Of a DNA stretch of 64,000 nucleotides, positions 1 through 8,754 are shown one piece after another. The DNA is from Hydrogenovibrio thermophilus (GTDB lineage: Bacteria; Pseudomonadota; Gammaproteobacteria; Thiomicrospirales; Thiomicrospiraceae): NCBI RefSeq assembly GCF_004028275.1, contig NZ_CP035033.1, forward strand, positions 1,240,001 to 1,304,000, written 5' to 3'. Under the pieces are notes generated by a model that saw only the letters and a program-made list of their open reading frames with translations, was not told the DNA's origin and ran no database searches. Numbering within the stretch: the first letter of the stretch is position 1; the number at the start of each line of letters is the position of its first letter. Made by a program: the position numbers and the translations under genes.

Positions 1-4
1 GGCT

Positions 5-742
5 TCAGTCAGCTTTCAGTGGGTTGACGGCGACCTGTACGCCCAAAGCGTTTTGGGCTTTCTGTGCGCGGCGTTGTTCAATCGCATTTTTCAGCGCCAC
101 CAGCAAGCCCAGCCCGATAAAGGCACCGGGCGGCAGAATCGCCAACAAAACCGGGTGATAATTATCGGAGAAATGCAGCGTCATGGCTTGGGCGGATTCA
201 CCGAACATCAAATCCATTTGGTCGAATAGGGTGCCGTTGCCGATGATTTCCCGTAAAGCGCCCAGCACCACCAGCACCAGTGCAAAGCCCAAGCCCATGA
301 AAAAAGCATCCACCAGCGATTTGTCGATGGGGTTTTTCGAGGCATAGGCTTCGGCGCGGCCGAGAATGGCGCAGTTGGTGACAATCAGCGGAATGAAGAT
401 GCCCAGAATGCCGTGTAAGGTGTTCAGATAGGCTTCCATCAACAGATCGATGACGGTCACCGCCGAAGCGATGATGGCGATGAACACCGGAATGCGGATT
501 TCGTCGGACACATGGTCGCGAATCAAGGAGACCAGCACGTTGGACACGACCAGAACCGCCATGGTTGCCAAACCGAGTCCGATGCCGTTGACGGTGTTGT
601 TAGTGACGGCCAGCAACGGGCAAAGGCCGAGCAGGGCGACCAAGGCCTGGTTGTTGTTCCAAAGACCGTTTTGGGCGATGTGTTTGTAATCGGCCAGTTT
701 GTCGGACAAGGTGTTTGGGGATGAAACAGCCGCATCACTCAT
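5..742 (-). CDS. rnfE: Rnf complex membrane subunit RnfE (RsxE)
   Basis: Integral membrane subunit of the Rnf complex, which couples ferredoxin/NAD electron transfer to ion movement or, in its Rsx role, reduces SoxR. It is 245 aa and strongly hydrophobic, with the family motif [23 protein letters not shown] near the N-terminus split here as NGLWNNNQ and [11 protein letters not shown], and further conserved [15 protein letters not shown]. The ATG at 742 is preferred over an in-frame upstream start because a GGAG ribosome site lies nine bases before it and it overlaps the end of rnfG by eight bases, as usual in a coupled operon. It is the last gene of rnfABCDGE in this window. Family assignment is secure; the direction of electron flow is not visible from sequence. 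Confidence 0.95.
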   Translation of the reverse strand: MSDAAVSSPNTLSDKLADYKHIAQNGLWNNNQALVALLGLCPLLAVTNNTVNGIGLGLATMAVLVVSNVLVSLIRDHVSDEIRIPVFIAIIASAVTVIDLLMEAYLNTLHGILGIFIPLIVTNCAILGRAEAYASKNPIDKSLVDAFFMGLGFALVLVVLGALREIIGNGTLFDQMDLMFGESAQAMTLHFSDNYHPVLLAILPPGAFIGLGLLVALKNAIEQRRAQKAQNALGVQVAVNPLKAD

Positions 743-1409
743 ACAAAGCATCTCCTTTTTGTTGGACAAACGTCAGCGCCTTGCGGACGGCTTTAATCAC
801 GGCGCGCGGCGTGATGGTGGCGCCGGTGAACTGGTCAAAGTGACCACCGTCTTTGCGCACCGCCCACATCGGGACATTGTCTTCTCTCAGTTTAAGACCG
901 TCGAAGGATAATATCCAGCTGGATTTCCGTAATTCAATCTTATCGCCCAGGCCTGGCGTTTCTTTGTGTTTCAAGACGCGAACCCCGGCGATGCGGCCGT
1001 CACGATAAACGGCGAGCATGATTTTAATGTCGCCGCTGTAACCGTCCGGCGCGACGGTGGTGAGAATGACCGCCACCGGTTCGCCGTTCTGGCGAGCGCG
1101 GTAAACGGTGACCGGTGCGTCCGTGCCAAGATATTTCGGAGAGCGCACTTGAAGGGTATCCTGCAAGGGGTCGTTATCGTATTCATCGGTCGGCAGCAAT
1201 TGGTTGACGGTGGCCAGCAGGTTGGCGCGTTCCGCTTCCTGAATTGGTTCGTCGGTCAGGAGTTTCGCCACCAGCAACAGGCTGACGCCAATCAGGGTGA
1301 ACAGACTCAACATCAGCGCGGAACGCAGCATTTGCTTCCAAAGCATTTGACCAGGCCTGGTGGATTGTTGGGTTTCCGTGTTTTCGGTTTGGTTTTCAGT
1401 GTCCGACAC
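735..1409 (-). CDS. rnfG: Rnf complex flavoprotein subunit RnfG (RsxG)
   Basis: Periplasm-facing FMN-binding subunit of Rnf, 224 aa. It has one N-terminal membrane helix (about residues 28-50, [20 protein letters not shown]) and the covalent flavin site FTGATITP near residue 195, where FMN is attached to the second threonine of TGAT. The start is GTG at 1409, with AGGA a few bases upstream. The first 25 residues are a hydrophilic extension rich in Glu, Thr and Gln that contains Arg-Pro-Gly encoded by a copy of the CCAGGCCTGG palindrome at 1351-1360; a second copy at 947-956 encodes Pro-Gly-Leu in the conserved part. Two copies in one gene is unusual. Identity is clear from motif and operon position. 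Confidence 0.95.
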   Translation of the reverse strand: MSDTENQTENTETQQSTRPGQMLWKQMLRSALMLSLFTLIGVSLLLVAKLLTDEPIQEAERANLLATVNQLLPTDEYDNDPLQDTLQVRSPKYLGTDAPVTVYRARQNGEPVAVILTTVAPDGYSGDIKIMLAVYRDGRIAGVRVLKHKETPGLGDKIELRKSSWILSFDGLKLREDNVPMWAVRKDGGHFDQFTGATITPRAVIKAVRKALTFVQQKGDALYE

Positions 1410-1438
1410 GTGCGTTTTCCTATTCCGTTAAGGTTGCG

Positions 1439-2467
1439 TTATTTCTTGTAGCCGACCACGCGCGGTTGCGTGTATTGGTCGATGAGCGGTACAAACATGT
1501 TCATAATCAAAATCGCGAAAGCGATGCCGTCCGGATAAGCGCCCCAGTTACGGATTATGTACACCAGCAAGCCGATGCCGATGGCGTAGATAAAGCGACC
1601 CATCGGCGTGGTACTGGAGGTGACCGGATCGGTGATGATGAAAAACGCCGCGAGCATCACGCCGCCGGACAACAGGTGAAAGCTCACCGGTGCGTATTGG
1701 CTTGGGTCCAGGCTGTGGAATACAAAGGCGACGCCGGCCAAGGCACCCAAAAAACCGACCGGATATTGCCAACGAATCGCGCGTGAATACAGCATCCACA
1801 AACCGCCAATCAGGAAGGCGATATTGATGGACGCCCAGCCATACGGAATCTGATTGTCATTGAAATTGGCGCTGTCGAGCGAGGCGAACACCGGCGTGCC
1901 TTGTGTCAGCGCAGTTTTAACCTGATCCAACGGCGTGGCGCCGGTGATTTGGTCCAGCCCTAAGTCGTTGGGCGTGTGGCCGGTGAAAATCATCTGGAAG
2001 GATTCCATAAAGCCGATATGGTGGCCGGAAACGTCCGACGGCAAGGTCCATTGCGTCAGTTCCGCCGGGAAGGAAATCAATACAAAAGCATAGCCCAGCA
2101 TGGCTGGGTTGAACGGGTTATAGCCAAGCCCGCCGTACAGGTGCTTGCCGAAGACCAGCGCGAAAATGACGCCAGAAACAATGACCCACCAAGGCGATTC
2201 CGGCGGAATGCAGAAGACCAGACCGGTGACAGTGATGACGCCGCTTAAATCGGTCAGGTATGGCATCACCGGGCGGCCGCGTAATTTCAGCAGGGCGTAC
2301 TCGGTGATGATGAGTGTCAGAACCGCCAAGCCCCATTGAATGGTGATGCCGTAACCGAAAAAGTAGATGTGCGCCAACAGGGCCGGAATGGCAGCGATTT
2401 GCACCTGCATCATCAGCTTGCGTACGCTGCTGGCATTATGGGCGAATGGTGACGTTGTCGGAGTCAT
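1439..2467 (-). CDS. rnfD: Rnf complex membrane flavoprotein RnfD (RsxD)
   Basis: Membrane subunit of Rnf, 342 aa, about nine or ten hydrophobic segments. The covalent FMN attachment motif is seen as ITGATPLDQVK, with the modified threonine at about residue 178. The conserved GYNPFNPAM loop follows GKHLYGGL at about residue 108. It begins only two bases after the stop of rnfC, so translation is probably coupled. Length and motifs agree with the NqrB/RnfD family; NqrB is excluded by the neighbours rnfC, rnfB and rnfA. Confidence 0.95.
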   Translation of the reverse strand: MTPTTSPFAHNASSVRKLMMQVQIAAIPALLAHIYFFGYGITIQWGLAVLTLIITEYALLKLRGRPVMPYLTDLSGVITVTGLVFCIPPESPWWVIVSGVIFALVFGKHLYGGLGYNPFNPAMLGYAFVLISFPAELTQWTLPSDVSGHHIGFMESFQMIFTGHTPNDLGLDQITGATPLDQVKTALTQGTPVFASLDSANFNDNQIPYGWASINIAFLIGGLWMLYSRAIRWQYPVGFLGALAGVAFVFHSLDPSQYAPVSFHLLSGGVMLAAFFIITDPVTSSTTPMGRFIYAIGIGLLVYIIRNWGAYPDGIAFAILIMNMFVPLIDQYTQPRVVGYKK

Positions 2468-2469
2468 CT

Positions 2470-4785
2470 TCAGTGTCCGTCCTTATCGGTTTGGTGAGTG
2501 GCCGAGTCGCTTGTGTTATTTGCGTTGTCGGCTTGACGTTTTTGGGCCGCGCGTGCTGCCGCCTTGGCTTTTGCGGCGGCCATGGCGGCTTTTCGTTTCG
2601 CGTCCGGCGTCTCTGTAGTGTCGTTTTTCGGCGTTTCGGTGACCGGGTTTTCCGCTTGTTCCGTTTCTTGAGGTCCGGCGGCTTGCGCCTTCTGTTTGGC
2701 TTGGGCGCGTTTTTTCGCGACCGCCATCGCCGCCTGGCGTTTGTCTTGAATGGGCGCTTGCCCGTCGGCGCTTTTCGGGGTGTCTTTGGGGGCGTCAGCC
2801 GTTTCTGTTTTCGGTTTTGGCTCATTGGCTTTTTTGGCCTGAGCCCGTTTTTGAGCCGCTTCCATCGCGGCTTTGCGCTTGTCGGCGGCAGACGGTTGGC
2901 TGTCCGTTTGTGCTTCCGGTTTGGAGGCGCTGTCAGATGTGCTGTTGGTTGAGTTTTGAGCTGCCGCTTTGGCCGCCGCTCGTTTTTTAGCCGCGGCCAT
3001 GGCGGCGGCTTTTGGATCGGGTTTGGAGTCCGATTTCTTCTTCGGTTCCGCCGATTGGGATTCGGCTTGCTTTTCAGCGGCTTCCGTACGTTTTTTCGCG
3101 GCGGCAATGGCTTTTTCACGCGCGGACAGTTTCGGGGCGGTCCCGCTGTCTTTTTCAGCCGATTTTTGGCGAGCACGCGCGGCCGCTTGTGCCGCCGCTG
3201 CGGCGGAAGCCGGTTTTTTGGCCACGGATGCGCTGGACGTGTTGGCCTCGGCCTGTTCCGCAGCGGCTTTTTTCTTCACGGCTTCTTTTTTAGCTTTCAA
3301 GCGGGCATCACGTTCCTGTTTTTCGCGCTCCAAACGCGCAAGCTTGAACTCGTGGCGTTGCTTGGCCAGTTCCGCCGCTTGTTCTTCCTGTTTGATTTTT
3401 TTGATTTCGGATTTTGCGAATCGGTAATACTGCACCAGCGGAATCTGGCTGGGGCAAACGAAGCTGCAGCAACCGCATTCAATGCAATCGAACACTTTGA
3501 GTTTTTCGACTTTATCGAACTCATGGCTTCGGCTGTGCCAGTACATTTGTTGCGGCAACAAGTTGACCGGGCAGGCATCCATGCATTCGCCACAACGGAT
3601 GCAGGGCAGGGCTTCTTCCATCGGTTGCGGCGGGTTGGCGAGAATGCAGTTGGTGGTTTTGATGACCGGCACTTGATTGGATTTCATGGCAATGCCCATC
3701 ATCGGTCCGCCTTGAATCAGGGGATAATCGAGCGGGTGTTTGGGCTGCGCGAGCTGAGCCAGTTCTTCAAACGAGGAGCCGAGCAGGGCTTCGATATTGA
3801 AAGGGTCTTGTAGGCCTTCGCCGGAAACGGTGACCAAGCGACTGATCAGCGGATTGCCGTGGGTCACGGCGTCGTGAATGGCGGCGAAGGTTGCGACGTT
3901 CATCATTAGGATACCGGCGTCCACCGCGTGGGTATTGGCGGGTAATTCCACACCGGTGAGTTCCTGGGTCAGCTGTACCTGACTGCCCATCGGGTAAACG
4001 GTGGCGACGGTCTCGATTTGGACATCGGTGCCGTTGGTGCCGTTGGCTGCTTTTTGCATGGCCTGAATCGCTTGCGCTTTGTTGTCTTCGATGCCGCAGA
4101 TAATTTGTTCGACACCCAGTGCCTCGGCGACCATCAAAGCGCCTTGAATGATATTTTCGGGCTGGGTCTGCATCAAAACGTCATCGCAGGTGATGAACGG
4201 TTCGCACTCGGCGCCGTTGATCAGCAGGTATTGAATCTGACCGCGCTGCGATGGGATTTTAGCGAATGTTGGGAAACCGGCACCGCCCATGCCGACAATG
4301 CCGGCACGATGGACCAATGCTTTGAGCTCGTCGGGTGTTTGCGGACGGGATCCGTCCACTTGCAGCGCGTTGTCGATAGATTCATCCTGGCCGTCGGTTT
4401 CGATGACCAAACACTGTCCGTTGAGACCGGAAGCGTGCGGAAGTACGCGGTCTTCAATGGCGGTAATGGTGCCGGACGTCGGCGCGTGAATCGGTGCGGC
4501 TAAGCCTTTTTCGGTGTCGGCCAATAATTGATTTTTGAGGACGCGGTCGCCGACTTGAACCTGGGCTTCCGTCACGACCCCGACGTGTTGTTGCAACGGC
4601 AAGACCAAGGTTTTTGGAATGTAAACCGGCTTGAGTGGATGACGCAACGACATGGATTTGTTGTAACGCGGGAAGACACCGCCGTGAAAACGATAGAGCC
4701 CGCGTTTGGCCATTGGATACAGCTTGGATAACAGCCGTAGGCTGGCGTTTTTGAGCGTCGTGAAGTTCAAGGTTTCGGCCGTCAT
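2470..4785 (-). CDS. rnfC: Rnf complex Fe-S subunit RnfC with long Ala/Lys-rich tail
   Basis: Peripheral subunit that is thought to bind NADH and FMN and pass electrons to the Rnf core, 771 aa. The conserved part covers about residues 1-450: an N-terminal barrel-sandwich segment, the GMGGAGFPT nucleotide-binding stretch (about residue 160), and two 4Fe-4S motifs, CIRCGECMDACP at about 395 and CIECGCCSFVCP at about 431. The remaining 320 residues are low-complexity, charged helix built from imperfect repeats such as KRKAAMEAAQKRAQAK, typical of gammaproteobacterial RnfC though long here. Four bases separate it from rnfB upstream. Identity is secure; the tail function is unknown. Confidence 0.95.
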   Translation of the reverse strand: MTAETLNFTTLKNASLRLLSKLYPMAKRGLYRFHGGVFPRYNKSMSLRHPLKPVYIPKTLVLPLQQHVGVVTEAQVQVGDRVLKNQLLADTEKGLAAPIHAPTSGTITAIEDRVLPHASGLNGQCLVIETDGQDESIDNALQVDGSRPQTPDELKALVHRAGIVGMGGAGFPTFAKIPSQRGQIQYLLINGAECEPFITCDDVLMQTQPENIIQGALMVAEALGVEQIICGIEDNKAQAIQAMQKAANGTNGTDVQIETVATVYPMGSQVQLTQELTGVELPANTHAVDAGILMMNVATFAAIHDAVTHGNPLISRLVTVSGEGLQDPFNIEALLGSSFEELAQLAQPKHPLDYPLIQGGPMMGIAMKSNQVPVIKTTNCILANPPQPMEEALPCIRCGECMDACPVNLLPQQMYWHSRSHEFDKVEKLKVFDCIECGCCSFVCPSQIPLVQYYRFAKSEIKKIKQEEQAAELAKQRHEFKLARLEREKQERDARLKAKKEAVKKKAAAEQAEANTSSASVAKKPASAAAAAQAAARARQKSAEKDSGTAPKLSAREKAIAAAKKRTEAAEKQAESQSAEPKKKSDSKPDPKAAAMAAAKKRAAAKAAAQNSTNSTSDSASKPEAQTDSQPSAADKRKAAMEAAQKRAQAKKANEPKPKTETADAPKDTPKSADGQAPIQDKRQAAMAVAKKRAQAKQKAQAAGPQETEQAENPVTETPKNDTTETPDAKRKAAMAAAKAKAAARAAQKRQADNANNTSDSATHQTDKDGH

Positions 4786-4789
4786 CGGT

Positions 4790-5362
4790 TTATGCCTTCT
4801 GACCGAGGGTTTGAATCAAGGGTTCTTCGGAACGCGCCGGTTCCGGCCAAGCCCAGGTTTGCGGCGTCGGTTCTTCCGGAATCATGTCGATGCAATCGAC
4901 CGGGCAGACCGGTACGCATTTTTCGCAACCGGTGCATTCGCTTTCGATGACGGTGTGCATCATTTTGGTGGCGCCGACAATGGCGTCCACCGGACAGGCT
5001 TTGATGCAATGCACACAGCCAATGCAAAGGTCTTCGTCGATTTTGGCGATGATTTTGGTGTCGATTTCTTCCGGTTCGGCTTCCATTTCTTTGGGTTCGC
5101 GGTGAGTGATCTCGGCGATTTGAATCATCACTTCATGCCCGCCGGGCACACAAAGATTGACCTCCGATTCGCCATTAGCCAAGGCTTCGGCATAAGGTTT
5201 GCAGCCTGGGAAACCGCACTGCCCGCACTGGGTTTGCGGTAAGACGCGGTCGATTTGTTCGGCGACCGGGTTGCCTTCCACCTTGAAGCGAATGGCGGCA
5301 TACCCCAGCAGCAGGCCGAACAGAATGGCCAGACCTAGAAAAATCAGCAACGCGCTTATCAT
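4790..5362 (-). CDS. rnfB: Rnf complex ferredoxin-like subunit RnfB (RsxB)
   Basis: Electron-transfer subunit, 190 aa, anchored by one N-terminal helix (about residues 2-24). A 4Fe-4S domain of the Fe-S-complex type has cysteines 46, 49, 54 and 71 (CGQCGFPGC then C), followed by two bacterial ferredoxin motifs, [12 protein letters not shown] (113-123) and [12 protein letters not shown] (143-153). It overlaps rnfA by four bases (ATGA), indicating translational coupling. All cluster ligands are present. Confidence 0.97.
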   Translation of the reverse strand: MISALLIFLGLAILFGLLLGYAAIRFKVEGNPVAEQIDRVLPQTQCGQCGFPGCKPYAEALANGESEVNLCVPGGHEVMIQIAEITHREPKEMEAEPEEIDTKIIAKIDEDLCIGCVHCIKACPVDAIVGATKMMHTVIESECTGCEKCVPVCPVDCIDMIPEEPTPQTWAWPEPARSEEPLIQTLGQKA

Positions 5363-5937
5363 TTGACCAAACCACCGAATCCCATAAAGGCCATCGACAT
5401 CAAGCCGGCGGTGATTAAGGCAATCGGCGCGCCCTGAAACGGTTTGGGCACGTCGGCGAAAGCGATGCGCTCACGAATCGACGAAAACAGAACCATTACC
5501 AGGGTAAACCCGACGGCGGCGCCGAAACCGTAAAAGGCCGATTCCAAAAAGTTATGGCGTTCGCCGACGTTCAGTAGCGCCACACCCAGTACGGCACAGT
5601 TGGTGGTGATGAGCGGAATGTAAATGCCCAGCACCTGGTAAAGCACCGGACTAGTTTTGTGGATGGCCATTTCCGTGAAACCGACCACGGCGGCGATGGC
5701 GAGAATGAAGCCGATGGTTTGCAGAAACTCCAGCCCGAACGGCACCAACAGATAGGTGTTGATGAGGTAACTCAAAACGGACGACAGCGTCATGACAAAG
5801 GTGGTGGCCAAGCCCATTCCCAAAGCGGCATCGGTTTTCTTGGACACGCCCATGAACGGGCACAGCCCCAAGAATTTGACCAGAACAAAATTGTTGACCA
5901 GAACCGTGCTGATAAGAATGAGAATGTATTCTGTCAT
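5359..5937 (-). CDS. rnfA: Rnf complex membrane subunit RnfA (RsxA)
   Basis: First gene of the rnf operon, 192 aa, six predicted hydrophobic helices. Family motifs [20 protein letters not shown] near residue 15 (read as [12 protein letters not shown] and PFMGVSKK) and [16 protein letters not shown] near residue 110 are present; the two CP/NC cysteines are proposed ligands of an intramembrane Fe-S centre in RnfA/NqrD proteins. Only 41 bases lie between its start and the end of metG on the same strand, so it may be cotranscribed with metG or use a short promoter there. Confidence 0.96.
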   Translation of the reverse strand: MTEYILILISTVLVNNFVLVKFLGLCPFMGVSKKTDAALGMGLATTFVMTLSSVLSYLINTYLLVPFGLEFLQTIGFILAIAAVVGFTEMAIHKTSPVLYQVLGIYIPLITTNCAVLGVALLNVGERHNFLESAFYGFGAAVGFTLVMVLFSSIRERIAFADVPKPFQGAPIALITAGLMSMAFMGFGGLVK

Positions 5938-5978
5938 AAGCTAAGCTGACCGTTTTTCGATCGATTTCGACCGTGTGT

Positions 5979-8051
5979 TTATTTGACGCGCATACCCGGT
6001 GTGGCACCGTCGTCCGGATTCAGCAGGAATAAGTCCTTGCCACCCGGGCCGGCCGCCAGCACCATGCCTTCCGACAAACCGAAACGCATTTTGCGCGGTT
6101 TCAAATTAGCGACCATCACCGTCATCTTGCCGACCAGGTCTTCCGGCTGATAAGCGGACTTGATGCCGGCGAACACCTGACGTTCGCCCAAGCCGATATC
6201 CAGCGTCAATTTGATGAGTTTGTCGGCTTCCGGTACCTGTTCGGCATTGACAATTTTGGCTATGCGTAAATCAATTTTAGCAAAGTCGTCAAATGTGATT
6301 TCATCCGCCAACGGGTCGAGAGAATCGGAGCCGTTTTGTGTGTCGGTTGGGTTGTCCGATTTGTTCGATGTGGCCTTCGCTTGAGTCGGCTGCGCTTTCA
6401 AGTCTTCCTTGGAGGCGTCGATCATTTTTTCGATGGCGTCCATGTCGACACGGGTCATCAAGGCTTTGAACTTGGTGATTTCATGGTCCATCAACGGTGT
6501 TTGGATGGCGTCCCACTGGTAGCCGTCCAATTTCAGGAAGCTGGCGGCTTGTTCGGCGGTGGCCGGAATAACCGGTGCCAAGTACGTCATCAGTACGCGG
6601 AACAGGTTGATACCAAGGCTGACGGATTCGTGCAACTCGGCTTCTTTGCCTTCCTGTTTGGCCAAGACCCAAGGTGCGGTTTCGTCGATGTACTCATTAG
6701 CTTTGTCAGCCAGCGCCATGATTTCACGCATGGCTTGGGCGTATTCGCGTTTTTCGTACAACTCGGCAATCGCGTCGGATTGATCGGCAAAAAAGGTGTA
6801 GAGCGCATTAGCGGAATCCGACCAGGCCTGGCTGAGTTGGCCATCGAATTTTTTGACCACGAAACCGGCGCAACGGCTGGCAATGTTCACCACTTTACCC
6901 ACCAGGTCGGAATTGACGCGCTGGGCGAAGTCTTCCAGACTCAGGTCAATGTCGTCGATTCGGCTGTTCAGTTTGGCGGCGAAGTAGTAACGCAGGTATT
7001 CCGGGTTTAAGTGCTTCAAGTAGGTGTTGGCCATAATGAAGGTGCCGCGGGACTTGGACATTTTTTGTCCGTCCACGGTGAGAAAGCCGTGCGAATAAAT
7101 GGCATTCGGCGTCCGGAAACCGGCACCGGACAGCATCGCCGGCCAGAAAAGGGCATGGAAGTAAATGATGTCTTTACCGATGAAGTGGTACAGCTCGGCG
7201 TCGGAGTCGGCTTGCCAGAAAGCGTCGAAATCAATGCCTTTGGCATCGCACAGGGCCTTGAAGCTGGCCATGTAGCCCACGGGCGCATCCAGCCAGACAT
7301 AGAAGTATTTGTCTTTTTCGCCGGGAATCTCAAAGCCGAAGTAGGGCGCGTCACGGGAAATGTCCCAGGCACGCAGGCCGGATTCAAACCATTCGTCCAA
7401 CTTGTTGGCGATTTGGGTTTGCAGGTGACCGTGGTGCGTCCAGTCTTTGAGCATTTTCTCGAAGTGAGACAGCTCGAAGAAAAGGTGATCGGTTTCTTTT
7501 TCCACCGGAGTGGCGCCGGAGACGGCGGATTTCGGGTCGATGAGTTCCGTCGGGGAATAGGTCGCGCCGCAGGCTTCACAGTTGTCGCCGTATTGGTCTT
7601 CAGCCTTACATTTCGGACAGGTGCCTTTGATGAAACGGTCCGGCAGGAACATTTCTTTTTCCGGGTCGTAGAACTGTTTGATGGTCTTGCGGGAAATGTG
7701 GCCTTTGTCGTTCAGCTGATTGTAAATGTAGCTGGCGAAATGCTTGTTTTCCGGCGAATTGGTACTGTGATAATGGTCGAACTGGATGTTGAACCCGGCG
7801 AAGTCGGCTTGGTGCTCTTCCGAAACACGAGCAATCAGTTCTTCCGGTGTGATGCCTTCGGCTTGAGCGCGTAGCATGATCGGGGTGCCGTGGGCGTCAT
7901 CGGCGCAAACATAATAACACTCGTTGCCGCGCATTTTTTGAAAGCGCGCCCATATGTCGGTTTGGATGTATTCGACAAGGTGGCCCAAGTGGATCGGACC
8001 GTTGGCGTAAGGCAAAGCACTGGTGATTAATATTTTTCTTCGATGACTCAT
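5979..8051 (-). CDS. metG: Methionyl-tRNA synthetase
   Basis: Class I aminoacyl-tRNA synthetase charging tRNA-Met, 690 aa. The HIGH-type site is PIHLGHL near residue 20, the KMSKSRG loop is near residue 330, and the zinc knuckle [18 protein letters not shown] is at about 142-160. The C-terminal 110 residues form the EMAP-II/Trbp111-type tRNA-binding domain ([15 protein letters not shown] onward), separated by a polar linker. The ATG at 8051 is chosen because [18 protein letters not shown] matches the family start; an upstream in-frame TTG would add seven residues. One CCAGGCCTGG copy (6822-6831) encodes Gln-Ala-Trp. It lies just upstream of rnfA, as in Pseudomonas. Confidence 0.97.
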   Translation of the reverse strand: MSHRRKILITSALPYANGPIHLGHLVEYIQTDIWARFQKMRGNECYYVCADDAHGTPIMLRAQAEGITPEELIARVSEEHQADFAGFNIQFDHYHSTNSPENKHFASYIYNQLNDKGHISRKTIKQFYDPEKEMFLPDRFIKGTCPKCKAEDQYGDNCEACGATYSPTELIDPKSAVSGATPVEKETDHLFFELSHFEKMLKDWTHHGHLQTQIANKLDEWFESGLRAWDISRDAPYFGFEIPGEKDKYFYVWLDAPVGYMASFKALCDAKGIDFDAFWQADSDAELYHFIGKDIIYFHALFWPAMLSGAGFRTPNAIYSHGFLTVDGQKMSKSRGTFIMANTYLKHLNPEYLRYYFAAKLNSRIDDIDLSLEDFAQRVNSDLVGKVVNIASRCAGFVVKKFDGQLSQAWSDSANALYTFFADQSDAIAELYEKREYAQAMREIMALADKANEYIDETAPWVLAKQEGKEAELHESVSLGINLFRVLMTYLAPVIPATAEQAASFLKLDGYQWDAIQTPLMDHEITKFKALMTRVDMDAIEKMIDASKEDLKAQPTQAKATSNKSDNPTDTQNGSDSLDPLADEITFDDFAKIDLRIAKIVNAEQVPEADKLIKLTLDIGLGERQVFAGIKSAYQPEDLVGKMTVMVANLKPRKMRFGLSEGMVLAAGPGGKDLFLLNPDDGATPGMRVK

Positions 8052-8430
8052 TTTCTCACTCTGGGTTCTCAAAAATTAATCGGTCAATTATAAGCGTTTT
8101 TGATGTTTTTGGGTGGGCTATCCGCTCGAAAAACCGCAATTTACAGTGAATATTTTTCATGAAAAACGGCAGGGTAACATTTTTTTCAAAAAAATTCGTG
8201 ACAGGGGTGAAATGTTTATTAGAATTAATTCATCGGCATTCATAAATTTTATGAAATAAGCGTCAACTTATACGGATAATCAATGTTACAATCCTGTACA
8301 TTCCCGTTAAAAATTTGCAGGTATTGCGCCGTTTGCAATGCCTGTTTAAGATGACGGTATGGGCATAGAATATGAAGCAATACTTGGCTGCCGTTCGGTA
8401 GCACGAAAGAATTCCTGAGGGGGTAGGTCA
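8052..8430. other. Intergenic region between metG and the STAS operon
   Basis: A 379-base AT-rich gap between divergent genes, so it should hold promoters for both metG and the STAS-led operon. On the plus strand GTGACA (8198-8203) and TAGAAT (8220-8225) are 16 bases apart, a plausible sigma-70 promoter that would give a leader of about 200 bases. The STAS gene has a strong GAGGGGG ribosome site. A short open frame on the minus strand (8249-8431) has no family resemblance and I treat it as spurious. Confidence 0.5.
8198..8225 (+). promoter_or_regulatory. Candidate sigma-70 promoter of the STAS/switch operon
   Basis: GTGACA and TAGAAT each match five of six consensus bases and are spaced by 16 bases, within AT-rich DNA. 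The start would fall near 8232, about 200 bases before the first gene. It is a visual match only, so other promoters in the gap are possible. Confidence 0.35.
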
Positions 8431-8733
8431 ATGAGTTTAACGAGTCAAGTGTCGGCCGGCGTCGTGACCATTATGGTCGAAGGCAATTTTGATATCGGTT
8501 GTTACGATGCGTTCAATAAGACATTGAACGATAACTTGAACAGTGCATCTAAGTTTGTCATTGACCTTTCCAAGGCGAGCTATATGGACAGCTCGGCTTT
8601 GGGGATGCTGCTGTTGCTGCGTGAAAAACTGGGCGGACAGTCATCGAAAATCGAGTTCGTCAACGTGAATGAAGAAGTCATGAAAATTCTGAAAGTGGCG
8701 AAATTCGATCAGCTCTTCACCATTTCATCCTGA
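8431..8733 (+). CDS. STAS-domain anti-sigma factor antagonist (HsbA/CrsA-like)
   Basis: A single STAS domain of 100 aa, the fold of SpoIIAA/RsbV proteins that bind an anti-sigma kinase and are switched by serine phosphorylation. The conserved phosphorylation loop is YMDSSALGMLLLLRE at about residues 51-65; the serines of DSS are the expected phosphosite. It starts the operon and is followed 21 bases later by a REC-PP2C-HATPase protein that contains both the phosphatase and kinase activities expected to act on it. This pair resembles HsbA/HsbR of Pseudomonas and CrsA/CrsR of Shewanella. The downstream target (FlgM, a sigma factor or a diguanylate cyclase) is not encoded nearby and cannot be deduced. 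Confidence 0.88.
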   Translation: MSLTSQVSAGVVTIMVEGNFDIGCYDAFNKTLNDNLNSASKFVIDLSKASYMDSSALGMLLLLREKLGGQSSKIEFVNVNEEVMKILKVAKFDQLFTISS

Positions 8734-8754
8734 TATTTGTGGAGCCGCGGTTGC

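Noticed and set aside
2446-3813. Long plus-strand open frames opposite the rnfC tail
   Set aside because: They mirror the GC-rich Ala/Lys repeats of rnfC on the other strand, have no ribosome site and resemble nothing.
8385-8406. Sigma-54 promoter before the STAS gene
   Set aside because: TTGGCTGCCGTTCGGTAGCA resembles it only loosely; the -12 GC element with correct spacing is missing.
8249-8431. Minus-strand 60-codon frame in the metG/STAS gap
   Set aside because: No ribosome site, no family, and it would cover the promoter region.
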